Origin: an uncultured Clostridia bacterium | GTDB taxonomy: Bacteria; Bacillota; Clostridia; Oscillospirales; Oscillospiraceae | Assembly: GCA_946539175.1 (NCBI GenBank) | Contig: CAMNHH010000091.1 | Location: 1 to 9,241, forward strand | Reading direction: 5' to 3' | DNA length: 9,241 nucleotides | In this document: positions 1 through 6,552 of the stretch, one piece after another | Position numbering within the stretch: position 1 is the stretch's first letter | Layout: each line of letters starts with the position of its first letter | The notes under the pieces: model-generated | Databases searched by the model: none | What the model saw: only the letters and a program-made list of their open reading frames with translations | Told to the model about the DNA's origin: nothing | Made by a program: the position numbers and the translations under genes

Positions 1-66
1 TGACGGCGGGAGCGGGGAAAAGTTCCCATCCCGGCCCAATCTACATTACAATAAGGTGGTAATGAT

Positions 67-1212
67 ATGATAACCGAAAAACTCTTTGAACGCAACGCCT
101 ATTTGCGGGAATTTGACGCGGAGGTTCTGCGCTGCGAGCCGGCGAAGGGCGGCTATGCCGTGCTCCTGGACCGGACGGCCTTCTACCCGGAGGGCGGCGG
201 CCAGCCCTGCGATCTGGGGACCCTGGGCGGCGCCCGGGTGCTGGACGTGCAGGAGAAGGGGGGCGCCGTGGTCCATACCGTGGACGCACCTCTGAGCGGG
301 ACGGTCCGCGGCAGCATCGATTGGGACCGACGCTTCGATCTGATGCAGCAGCATTCCGGGGAGCATCTGATCTCCGGCACGGCCAATCGGCTCTACGGCT
401 GTGAAAACGTGGGCTTCCACATGGGGGCGGAGCTGATCACCGTCGACTTCGACCGGGTGCTGACCCCGGAGGAGCTGGCCCGGGTGGAGGCCCTGGTGAA
501 TGAGGCGGTCTGGAGGGATCTGGAATGCCGGGTTCGCTATTATGACAGCGAGGCGGAATGCCCGGAGGAGTACCGCAGCAAGAAGAGCATTCAGGGCCGC
601 CTGCGGCTGGTGGAATTTCCGGGGGTGGATCTGTGCGCCTGCTGCGGCACCCACGTGACCCGCACAGGTGAGATCGGCGTGGTGAAGATCCTTTCGGCGG
701 TCAAATTCCATCAAGGCGTGCGGATCGAGCTGCTCTGCGGCGGGCGGGCCTATCGCTATCTGGCCGCCGTCACCGCCCAAAACCGGACAATCTCCGGCCT
801 GCTCTCCGCCAAGCCCCTGGAGACGGCCGGGGCGGTGGAGCGGATGCAGGACGAGCTGAACGCCGTCAAGCAGGAGCGGGCCCTCTGGGAGAGCCGCTGG
901 ATCGCCGCCCGGGCGGAGGCCCTCCGGGACGTGGGGGACGTGACCCTCTTTGAGGAGGGGCTGACGCCGGACGCCCTGCGGCGGCTCTGCGTGGAGATCA
1001 TGGAGCGCTGCGGCGGCCGCTGCGCCGTCTTCTCCGGGGCGGACGCAAGCGGCTGGGCCTATGCCGTCGGCCAGAAGGACGGGGACCTGCGGAGCTTCGT
1101 GAAGGAGCTGAACGCCGCCCTCAACGGCAGGGGCGGCGGCAAGCCCAACTTTGCCCAAGGCCGGGCGGGGGCGACACGGAAGGAGATCGAAGCCTTCCTG
1201 AACGCCCGCTGA
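67..1212 (+). CDS. Alanyl-tRNA editing protein, AlaX-like with C-terminal DHHA1 domain
   Basis: This 381-residue protein resembles the editing half of alanyl-tRNA synthetase without the aminoacylation domain. By family it hydrolyses Ser-tRNA(Ala), and possibly Gly-tRNA(Ala), in the cytoplasm. An N-terminal barrel region carries FYPEGGGQPCDLG (39-51). The zinc-site motifs follow: HSGEH (H96, H100) and CCGTH (C192, H196), the latter with Cys in place of the first Gly of the usual CGGTH. A helical, probably coiled-coil stretch lies around 250-285. The C-terminal DHHA1/C-Ala-like part ends in GRGGGKPNFAQGRAG (354-368), typical of AlaRS tails. Length fits the long AlaX form with DHHA1. The start is supported by AAGGTGG at 53-59, 7 nt upstream. 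It converges on the GTPase gene, with a shared hairpin between them. Family assignment is strong; exact substrate preference is inferred. Confidence 0.93.
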   Translation: MITEKLFERNAYLREFDAEVLRCEPAKGGYAVLLDRTAFYPEGGGQPCDLGTLGGARVLDVQEKGGAVVHTVDAPLSGTVRGSIDWDRRFDLMQQHSGEHLISGTANRLYGCENVGFHMGAELITVDFDRVLTPEELARVEALVNEAVWRDLECRVRYYDSEAECPEEYRSKKSIQGRLRLVEFPGVDLCACCGTHVTRTGEIGVVKILSAVKFHQGVRIELLCGGRAYRYLAAVTAQNRTISGLLSAKPLETAGAVERMQDELNAVKQERALWESRWIAARAEALRDVGDVTLFEEGLTPDALRRLCVEIMERCGGRCAVFSGADASGWAYAVGQKDGDLRSFVKELNAALNGRGGGKPNFAQGRAGATRKEIEAFLNAR

Positions 1213-1258
1213 GGAAAACAGGCTGAACGTGGATAAAACCAGTTCAGCCTGTTTTCCT
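1212..1258. terminator. Bidirectional intrinsic terminator between convergent genes
   Basis: A perfect 17-bp inverted repeat (1212-1228 with 1242-1258) encloses a 13-nt loop. The left arm begins with an A-run and the right arm ends with GTTTTCC, so the GC-rich core is followed by a short U-run when read from either strand. It overlaps the stop codon of the editing protein and lies 9 nt beyond the stop of the leftward GTPase gene. The U-runs are short (4 nt), so efficiency is uncertain. Confidence 0.8.
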
Positions 1259-1267
1259 ATCTCGGGT

Positions 1268-3850
1268 TCAGCTCTGCCCCGCCAGATTTTCCCCCACGGT
1301 GCCAAGCCGCTGCCGGTTGTGGGAGCGCAAGAACTGCTCGATGTCCCCATAGATCCGGTCGATCTCCTCCCCAAATTCCCTGGCGGACTGGCGCAGAACG
1401 CCGGAGCGCAGAGCGGAGACCTGGATCAGATTGTCGGAGCTCACCACCCGCACCTGCTGATTCTTTCCCACGTCATGGCAGAAGCGCTCGATCCAGGCGT
1501 CGCCGGTCTCGTTCTCCTTGGTGTAGACCACCCGGATCCCATGGTAGTCGAGGCGTTCCCCCCTGCCCCCCTTCACCTTGTAGGCGTCGAAAACCAGCAC
1601 GGTCTCCGTTCGGGTGAAGGCGGCGTAGTTGGCCAATATCTCCATCAGCCGCTCTCTGGCCTGCTCCAGATCCGTCTCCGCGATGGCGGCCAGCTCCGGC
1701 CAGGCAAAGATTACGTTGAAGCCGTCCACCACCAGGATCCTGGTGGCAACGCGCTCCGGCAGAATATGAACGGGCTCTGCTTCCGGAATGGAGCTCCAAA
1801 CCGCCGCCGAATACTGCGGCCGCTTGATGGGTCCGAACTCCCGCTCCAGAATGGCCTGCAGCTCCTTTTCGTCGATGGACAGCCGCCGACGGCGGACGGG
1901 TACGGTCTCCCGTTTCGGGGCCAGCACGCTTTCCAGGTGCATATTGGCAAAAACCTTGTCCCACTTGACGGTGAAGCCGCCTCCGTGGGCGCAGAAAACG
2001 GAATCCGGCGTGTTGTCCGGATCCCCCTCCGGGTCATAGGGATGGGCTGCCCGGACCTCCTCCGGGTTGTGGCAGAGCTCGTAGCCCGCCGGCTCCAGAC
2101 TCAGCTTTCCAAGGCCCCGGCTGTAGGCGGCCAGCTCCCGGGCGTAATCCGTCATGGTGCTGACCGGTGCCCTGCCCAGAAGCAGGCTGACGCCGCCCCG
2201 GTCCTCTGGGGGATCAAATTCTCCGAAGCGGGCCTTGACGTCCGTGATGGCCCTGCCGATCTGGGCCGTGGGCAGCTCCAGCCGGAAGCGATACCAGGGC
2301 TCCAGCAGCACAGAGGGGGTCTGCATCAGACCCTGCCGCACCGCCCGATAGGTGGCCTGGCGGAAGTCGCCTCCCTCCGTGTGCTTGATGTGGGCCCGGC
2401 CTGACGCCAGGGTGATTTTCAGATCCGTAATGGGCGCGCCGATGGCGGTGCCCAGGTGCTCCTTTTCCATCAGATGCGTCAGGATCAGCCGCTGCCAGTG
2501 CCGGTCCAGCCGGTCCTCGCTGCAGGAGGAGGCAAAGACCAGGCCGCTGCCCCGGGGCAGGGGCTCCAGCAGCAGATGCACCTCCGCATAGTGGCGCAGG
2601 GGCTCGTAGTGGCCCACGCCCTCCACGGTTTGGGCAATGGTTTCCTTGTAGAGGACCCGGCCCTGACCCAGCTCCACCGGCAGCTCGAAGCGCTCCAGAA
2701 TCAGGCTTTTCAGGACCTCCGCCTGGACCTCCCCCATGAGACCCACGGAGAGCTCCTGGAGCCTGGGGTCCCAGCGCAGCCGCAGCATGGGATCCTCCGC
2801 CTCCAGCAGCTTCAGCTTGGGCAGCACCAGCCGGGGGTCCGTTCCCGCCGGCAGGCCGATGCGGTAGTGCATGACCGGCTCCAGAACCGGGCTGCCCATC
2901 GCGGCCTCGGTGCCGAAGCCCTGGCCGTTCCGGGCAGCGCTGAGCCCCACGGCGGCGCAGACCTCCCCGGGCAGCACCTCCTCCACGGCGGTGTAGCGGC
3001 CGCCGTTGCAGCGGCGCAGCTGGGTGATCTTTTCCTCCAGCCCGTCGTAGCTGAGAATGTCCCGCACCCGCAGACGGCCGCCTGTGACCTTCAGATGGGT
3101 CAGCCGTACCCCCTGGGGGTCGTGGCTGATCTTAAAGACCCGGGCGCCGAAGGCCTCCGGCCAAGCCCGGGGCCGAAGAAGTCCGGCCAGGGCGTCCAGA
3201 AACGCGTCGATGCCCTCCAGCTTCAGTCCGGAGCCGAAGAAGCAGGGGAAAAGCTCCCGGGCCGCCAGCATGTCCCGCAGGGCGGCAGGGGAGACCCGGC
3301 CTGTCTCCAGATATTCCTCCATGGCGGCCTCGCCGCACATGGCCAGGGCCTCCTCCCGGTCGGGACCCTCGGCGGCAAAATCCACCACGCCGTCGCTCAG
3401 CTCCCGGCGCAGCTGCTCCAGCAGGGCCTCCCGGCCGGTCCGGTCCAGATCCATCTTGGTGACGAAGATCACCGTGGGCACCTGGTAGTGGGCCAGCAGC
3501 TTCCAGAGCGTGCGGGTGTGGGCCTGGACCCCGTCGATGCCGCTGATCACCAGAATGGCGCAGTCCAGCACCTGGAGCATCCGCTCCGTCTCGGCGGAGA
3601 AGTCCACGTGGCCCGGGGTGTCCAGCAGGGTCAGGTCCCAGCCGCCCCATTCCACGTGGGCCTGGGAGGCGAAGATCGTGATGCCCCGCTCCCGCTCCAG
3701 GGGGTCGAAGTCCAGGGCCGTGTCTCCGTGGTCCACCCGGCCAGGGCTCCGCAGCAGCCCGCAGCGGTACAGAATGGCCTCCGCCAGGGTGGTCTTCCCC
3801 GCGTCCACATGGGCCAGCAGACCGATACAGGCGTGGTTTGAGTTTCTCAT
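1268..3850 (-). CDS. EF-G/TetM-like ribosomal GTPase fused to a Rae1/YacP-type NYN ribonuclease domain
   Basis: This 860-residue protein has two parts. Residues 1 to about 590 follow the EF-G/ribosomal-protection layout. G motifs are AHVDAGKT (13-20), RGIT (55-58), DTPGH (77-81), TKMD (131-134) and GSGLK (206-210); YKET (401-404) opens a domain IV-like region, followed by a domain V-like part. The tip loop reads KHTEGGDF (489-496), unlike the SPVSTPADF I recall in TetM, so tetracycline resistance is doubtful. Residues 591-700 are a linker containing CHN and CAH. Residues 704-846 match B. subtilis Rae1/YacP: ILVVDGFN, VLVFDAYKVKG, YTKENETGD and a late VVSSD, giving candidate catalytic acids D709, D755, D784 and D806. 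Rae1 cleaves mRNA in the ribosomal A site; that the GTPase delivers this nuclease there is my inference. It is second in an operon, 32 nt after rsmG. Confidence 0.9.
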   Translation of the reverse strand: MRNSNHACIGLLAHVDAGKTTLAEAILYRCGLLRSPGRVDHGDTALDFDPLERERGITIFASQAHVEWGGWDLTLLDTPGHVDFSAETERMLQVLDCAILVISGIDGVQAHTRTLWKLLAHYQVPTVIFVTKMDLDRTGREALLEQLRRELSDGVVDFAAEGPDREEALAMCGEAAMEEYLETGRVSPAALRDMLAARELFPCFFGSGLKLEGIDAFLDALAGLLRPRAWPEAFGARVFKISHDPQGVRLTHLKVTGGRLRVRDILSYDGLEEKITQLRRCNGGRYTAVEEVLPGEVCAAVGLSAARNGQGFGTEAAMGSPVLEPVMHYRIGLPAGTDPRLVLPKLKLLEAEDPMLRLRWDPRLQELSVGLMGEVQAEVLKSLILERFELPVELGQGRVLYKETIAQTVEGVGHYEPLRHYAEVHLLLEPLPRGSGLVFASSCSEDRLDRHWQRLILTHLMEKEHLGTAIGAPITDLKITLASGRAHIKHTEGGDFRQATYRAVRQGLMQTPSVLLEPWYRFRLELPTAQIGRAITDVKARFGEFDPPEDRGGVSLLLGRAPVSTMTDYARELAAYSRGLGKLSLEPAGYELCHNPEEVRAAHPYDPEGDPDNTPDSVFCAHGGGFTVKWDKVFANMHLESVLAPKRETVPVRRRRLSIDEKELQAILEREFGPIKRPQYSAAVWSSIPEAEPVHILPERVATRILVVDGFNVIFAWPELAAIAETDLEQARERLMEILANYAAFTRTETVLVFDAYKVKGGRGERLDYHGIRVVYTKENETGDAWIERFCHDVGKNQQVRVVSSDNLIQVSALRSGVLRQSAREFGEEIDRIYGDIEQFLRSHNRQRLGTVGENLAGQS

Positions 3851-3857
3851 AGGCGTA

Positions 3858-3862
3858 TCCTT
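3858..3862 (-). promoter_or_regulatory. Shine-Dalgarno AAGGA that sets the GTPase-NYN start
   Basis: AAGGA lies 7 nt before the ATG at 3850. The upstream in-frame ATG at 3868 has no purine-rich site at a useful distance and would add only MNKDTP. TetM/EF-G proteins normally begin only a few residues before the P-loop segment, which also favours 3850. Confidence 0.7.
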
Positions 3863-3882
3863 ATTCATGCTTTGCGATTCAC

Positions 3883-4581
3883 TTAACGCAGCGGCTTCTG
3901 CTTCATCCGGGCCCAGGAGCGGGGGTACTGCTCCGGGGTCCTGCCGGTTTTGTGGATCACGATGACGGAGTGGACCGCCCCGCCGATCTCGAATTCCTCG
4001 CTGCGCTCGTAGGAGCCCCCCAGCAGGCGGATGGCGCCGGCGGCCTCGTGGAGCTCCTCCTTTGCCAGGGCCCCCTTCATGGCCAGGAAATAGCCGCCTC
4101 TGTGGACGAAGGGCAGGCAGAGCTCGCAGAGCAGATCCAGTCTGGCCACGGCTCTGGAGGCAACCACGTCAAACTTCTCCCGATGGGCCCTGGCAAAGTC
4201 CTCCGCCCGGCCCGCCAGGAAGCGGGCCTCCACGCCCAGGGGGGGCAGGGCCTCGGTCTCCAGCCAGCGCATCCGCTTTTGCAGGCTGTCCAGCAGGGTC
4301 AGCCGCAGGGTGGGCTCCGCGATCTTCAGCGGCACTCCGGGGAAGCCGGCCCCGGTGCCCACGTCCAGCAGAGATTTTCCCGCCAGGGGCAGGACCCGGA
4401 GCAGGGTCAGACTGTCCAGCAGATGCAGCTCCGCCGCCTGGGCGGGGTCCGTGATGGCGGTGAGATTCATGACCTGGTTCTTCTCCAGAACCGCCGCGCC
4501 GAAGCGGAGGATCGTTTCCGTCCGCTCCTGCGGCAGATCGATTTCAAGGCGCTGCAGCCCGGCAAGTAATGCTTCTTTCAT
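3883..4581 (-). CDS. rsmG: 16S rRNA (guanine(527)-N7)-methyltransferase RsmG
   Basis: A 232-residue protein of normal RsmG (GidB) length. It uses S-adenosylmethionine to make m7G527 in the 530 loop of 16S rRNA, next to the decoding site. Visible hallmarks are NLTAITDP (39-46), HLLDSL (53-58), the SAM-binding DVGTGAGFPG (73-82), ASRAVARL (141-148) and the basic tail KTGRTPEQYPRSWARMKQKPLR. The ATG at 4581 is chosen because GGGAGG lies 7 nt upstream. An in-frame ATG at 4650 would add 23 residues that do not look like the family. It is the first gene of a leftward operon and is followed after 32 nt by the GTPase-nuclease fusion. It is not beside mnmG within the visible window, where it is often found in other bacteria. 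Loss of RsmG is known to give low-level streptomycin resistance in other species. Confidence 0.96.
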   Translation of the reverse strand: MKEALLAGLQRLEIDLPQERTETILRFGAAVLEKNQVMNLTAITDPAQAAELHLLDSLTLLRVLPLAGKSLLDVGTGAGFPGVPLKIAEPTLRLTLLDSLQKRMRWLETEALPPLGVEARFLAGRAEDFARAHREKFDVVASRAVARLDLLCELCLPFVHRGGYFLAMKGALAKEELHEAAGAIRLLGGSYERSEEFEIGGAVHSVIVIHKTGRTPEQYPRSWARMKQKPLR

Positions 4582-4732
4582 AAGGCGTCCTCCCTTGCGT
4601 GGGGGCGATTTGGCTTTGACGGGACCAGGCGCCGGGCAATGGGAGATCAACGGGGAAACCCATTTCTCCGCCTCCGAATCCCGGCTGCCGATTCAACGAC
4701 TGCCTAAGGGCCAAATCCCAATTTTAAACAAT

Positions 4733-4762
4733 ATTATACCACCTTTTCCCCAATGATGGAAG
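4733..4762 (-). promoter_or_regulatory. Extended -10 promoter for the rsmG operon
   Basis: On the minus strand TATAAT (4738-4733) is preceded by TG plus one base (4741-4739), a perfect extended -10. The -35 is weak (CTTCCA at 4762-4757, 18-nt spacer), which is acceptable for an extended -10 promoter. Transcription would start near 4726 and leave a leader of about 145 nt before rsmG. I recognise no riboswitch or T-box in that leader. Confidence 0.65.
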
Positions 4763-4778
4763 CCCTATTTTTGAACGG

Positions 4779-4807
4779 TTGACATCCGTTTTTCTTCGTG
4801 CTAAACT
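4779..4807 (+). promoter_or_regulatory. Sigma-A-type promoter for the SIMPL gene and methyltransferase gene
   Basis: A perfect -35 TTGACA (4779-4784) is followed after exactly 17 nt by TAAACT (4802-4807, 4 of 6 to TATAAT). The start site would be near 4814, just upstream of GGGAGG at 4821-4826. It is back to back with the rsmG promoter about 40 bp away, so the two could interfere with each other. Confidence 0.7.
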
Positions 4808-4834
4808 GAGAAAAAACGCAGGGAGGAATGCAGC

Positions 4835-5503
4835 GTGAAAACCATTACCGTCAAGGGCGCGGGCCGGGCCTCGGCGCCGGTGGATACCGTGGAGCTGAGC
4901 TTCCGCGTCTGGGCAAAGGACAAATCCTATGACAAGGCCTTGGGGGCCGCCGACAAGAAGGTCTCCGCTCTGGAGACCGCCCTTGTGGCCGCGGGCTTCC
5001 CGGCGGAGGATTTCCAGACCGCGGGCTTCCACGTGAACACCGAGTACGAGGGCGTCTGCGACGACAAGGGCCAGTATCACAACGTCTTCACCGGCTACAA
5101 CTGTAGCTACGACCAGCTGCTCCGCTTCGGCTTCGACGCCGCCCGGCTGGGGGAGGCCCTGTCCGCCGTGGCGGAGAGCAAGGCCCAGCCGGAGCTCCAG
5201 GTCCGCTTTACGGTCCGGGAGCCCGAGAAGCTGGAGGCGGAGCTGCTCCGCTCCGCCGCCGAGAGCGCAAAGGCCAGGGCCGAGATCCTCTGCGCCGCCG
5301 CGGGCAAGTCCCTGGGCGAGCTCCAGCGCATCGACTACGATGTCAGTCGCCTGAACTTCCAGTCCGAGACCATGATGGACATGGCCGAGTGCGCCATGCC
5401 CCAGATGGCCAACGCCAAGGCCAAGCGCAGCTTCGGCGCGGCTCTCCGCCCCCAGGACATCGACCTCAGCGACAGCGCCGTCTTCGTCTGGGAGATCGTT
5501 TAA
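4835..5503 (+). CDS. SIMPL (DUF541) domain protein, cytoplasmic form
   Basis: This 222-residue protein consists of one SIMPL/DUF541 domain. Supporting features are the opening TITVKGAGRASAPVDTVELS, the central FQTAGFHVNTEYE with an NVFTGYNCS segment, and the late helix AAESAKARAEILCAAAGKSLGEL followed by IDYDVS. The start is a GTG with GGGAGG 8 nt upstream. The nearby ATG at 4828 is out of frame and too close to the Shine-Dalgarno. There is no signal peptide or membrane segment, unlike the periplasmic SIMPL proteins of Gram-negative bacteria. The molecular role of the family is poorly defined; oligomeric assemblies and stress links have been reported for some members. It is probably co-transcribed with the methyltransferase gene 74 nt downstream, with no convincing terminator between them. 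Confidence 0.85.
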   Translation: MKTITVKGAGRASAPVDTVELSFRVWAKDKSYDKALGAADKKVSALETALVAAGFPAEDFQTAGFHVNTEYEGVCDDKGQYHNVFTGYNCSYDQLLRFGFDAARLGEALSAVAESKAQPELQVRFTVREPEKLEAELLRSAAESAKARAEILCAAAGKSLGELQRIDYDVSRLNFQSETMMDMAECAMPQMANAKAKRSFGAALRPQDIDLSDSAVFVWEIV

Positions 5504-5523
5504 GCCTCCGTCAACGCCCGTAG

Positions 5524-5542
5524 GGACAAGCCGTGCTTGTCC
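5524..5542. repeat. Small perfect palindrome between the SIMPL gene and methyltransferase gene
   Basis: GGACAAGC (5524-5531) pairs perfectly with GCTTGTCC (5535-5542) across a 3-nt loop, and CGTAG/CGCCCC sequence flanks it. No T-run follows, so it is not a normal terminator. It looks like the short dispersed intergenic palindromes seen in GC-rich Clostridia; membership in such a family is inferred from memory and untested. Confidence 0.5.
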
Positions 5543-5577
5543 GCCCCGACAGCAGTCCGAAAAGGAGATGAACCCGC

Positions 5578-6363
5578 ATGAACCGCACCGAACTAATCAA
5601 CCGCTTTTATGACGGCTATTACGAGGACGGCCGTCTGGCCCGGAGCCGCCACGGCCAGATGGAATACCGGACCACGATGCACATGATCCGCCGCTTCCTG
5701 CCCAAGGACGGCAAAATCCTGGAGCTGGGGGCGGGCACGGGCCGCTACTCCGTCGCTCTGGCGCGGGAGGGCTGTCCCGTGACTGCGGTGGAGCTGGCGG
5801 AGAAGAACCTCGCCCTGCTGCGCCGGAACGGCGCGGGTCTGGAAAATCTCACGGCCCTGCAGGGCGACGCCGTGGACCTGAGCCGCTTTGCGGATCACAG
5901 CTTCGACCTGGTCCTCTCCTTCGGCCCCATGTACCACCTCTACGAGGACGCCGAGCGGGCCGCCGCTCTGCGGGAGGCCGTCCGGGTCACCAAGCACGGC
6001 GGATACGTTCTGACGGCCTTCCTCTCCGTCCATGCCATCCTCTGGGACAACTACCTCCGGGGCAATCTGGCGGAGGGCCTGGAGGAGAACTTCGACGGGG
6101 CGTACCGGGTCCGCCACTTCCGGGAGCAGCTCTTCACCGGCTACGATATTCCGGAGTTTGAGGCCCTGTTCCGGGGCCTGCCCGTGACCCACGTCACGAC
6201 GGCCGCCGCCGACGGCCCCCTGGAGCTGGCCGAGAGCCGCTCCGACTTCGCCATGTCCGACGCAGAATTTGAACAATACGCCCAGTACCACCTGCGCTTC
6301 TGCGAAAGCCGGGAGCTCCTGGGCTCCTCCTCGCACCTGCTGCACGTCTGCCGGAAACAATAA
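5578..6363 (+). CDS. Class I SAM-dependent methyltransferase, substrate unknown
   Basis: This 261-residue protein has a Rossmann-type SAM fold. Motif I is ILELGAGTGRYSVALA (47-62). An acidic VELAEKN (71-77) follows strand 2. LTALQGDAVDLS (91-102) and FDLVLSFGPMYHLYE (109-123) match motifs II and III of methyltransferase families 11/25. The tyrosine-rich N-terminus (NRFYDGYYEDGRL) and the C-terminal half should shape the substrate site, but I cannot identify the substrate. Similar proteins are usually annotated only as class I methyltransferases. AAAGGAG lies 10 nt before the ATG. It is second in the rightward unit behind the SIMPL gene and is followed directly by two strong hairpins. A metabolite target is as plausible as a macromolecule. 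Confidence 0.88.
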   Translation: MNRTELINRFYDGYYEDGRLARSRHGQMEYRTTMHMIRRFLPKDGKILELGAGTGRYSVALAREGCPVTAVELAEKNLALLRRNGAGLENLTALQGDAVDLSRFADHSFDLVLSFGPMYHLYEDAERAAALREAVRVTKHGGYVLTAFLSVHAILWDNYLRGNLAEGLEENFDGAYRVRHFREQLFTGYDIPEFEALFRGLPVTHVTTAAADGPLELAESRSDFAMSDAEFEQYAQYHLRFCESRELLGSSSHLLHVCRKQ

Positions 6364-6377
6364 AACAGGACGGCGGG

Positions 6378-6421
6378 GACGCCGCGCTTTGCCATCCGGA
6401 GGGGTGACAAAGCGCGGCGTC
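6378..6421 (+). repeat. First of two tandem hairpins after the methyltransferase gene
   Basis: A perfect 14-bp stem pairs 6378-6391 with 6408-6421 around a 16-nt loop that itself contains a GGAGGGG-like run. No T-run follows; the next hairpin starts at once and shares the base at 6421. It starts 15 nt past the stop codon. It could stabilise the 3' end of the mRNA or be part of a composite palindromic repeat. Confidence 0.6.
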
Positions 6422-6461
6422 GGGACACCTGCGATAGAGCAGGTGTCCCGATCTTTCTTTT
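6421..6461 (+). terminator. Intrinsic terminator of the SIMPL-methyltransferase unit
   Basis: A perfect 12-bp, GC-rich stem pairs 6421-6432 with 6439-6450 around loop GATAGA, followed by the T-rich tail ATCTTTCTTTT. This is a good rho-independent terminator for the rightward genes. The hairpin body is also one copy of the 28-bp element that recurs inverted at 9123-9150. Confidence 0.8.
6422..6449 (+). repeat. Left copy of a 28-bp palindromic element bracketing the AT-rich island
   Basis: Compared with the reverse complement of 9123-9150, 25 of 28 positions match, including most of the loop (GATAGA here, CACAGA there). The match is weaker in direct orientation, so the copies are inverted relative to each other. 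Similarity reaches a little further outward, with AAAGCG and CGGCG preceding both copies in the same relative orientation. Confidence 0.75.
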
Positions 6462-6511
6462 GATTTGTGAACCTGTCTGATCTGTATAATATCCTTCCGC
6501 ATAAATAACGC

Positions 6512-6552
6512 AAACGCACTTTTGACAGCCCGAGGCCGTCAAAAGTGCGTTT
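6512..6552. terminator. Bidirectional intrinsic terminator at the end of the BlaI operon
   Basis: A perfect 15-bp inverted repeat (6512-6526 with 6538-6552) has an 11-nt loop; the arms begin AAACGCAC and end GTGCGTTT. On the plus strand TTTTGTTTATTT follows, and on the minus strand TTTGCGTTATTT. It sits about 80 nt past the stop of the leftward membrane-protein gene, so it probably ends that operon and also blocks read-through from the methyltransferase side. Confidence 0.8.

Noticed and set aside
7..34. Imperfect hairpin (GGG..GGGAA / TTCCC..CCC) and a TACAAT at 47-52 before the editing gene
   Set aside because: The stem is interrupted and has no T-run. The TACAAT is too close to the Shine-Dalgarno at 53-59 and lacks a -35. 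They may belong to the gene upstream of the window, which cannot be seen.
46..1374. A 442-codon open frame antisense to the alanyl-tRNA editing gene
   Set aside because: It arises from GC-rich third positions of the real gene on the other strand. It runs across the shared terminator into the next gene and resembles no known protein.
1229..3841. Long plus-strand open frames (391 and 461 codons) opposite the GTPase-NYN gene
   Set aside because: Their products are low-complexity and rich in Gly, Pro, Gln and His, typical of shadows of a GC-rich gene. The minus-strand frame has complete family motifs.
1268..3850. Annotation as a tetracycline resistance determinant
   Set aside because: The body is TetM-like, but the tip loop of domain IV differs from the resistance signature, the protein is longer by an NYN domain, and its context is housekeeping (rsmG operon).
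3851..3868. Start of the GTPase at the upstream ATG (3868)
   Set aside because: It lacks a Shine-Dalgarno. AAGGA at 3862-3858 is well placed for the ATG at 3850.
6141..6542. Minus-strand open frames covering the methyltransferase end and tandem hairpins
   Set aside because: They lie antisense to a well-supported gene and read through two perfect hairpins; they show no ribosome binding site and no recognisable domain.
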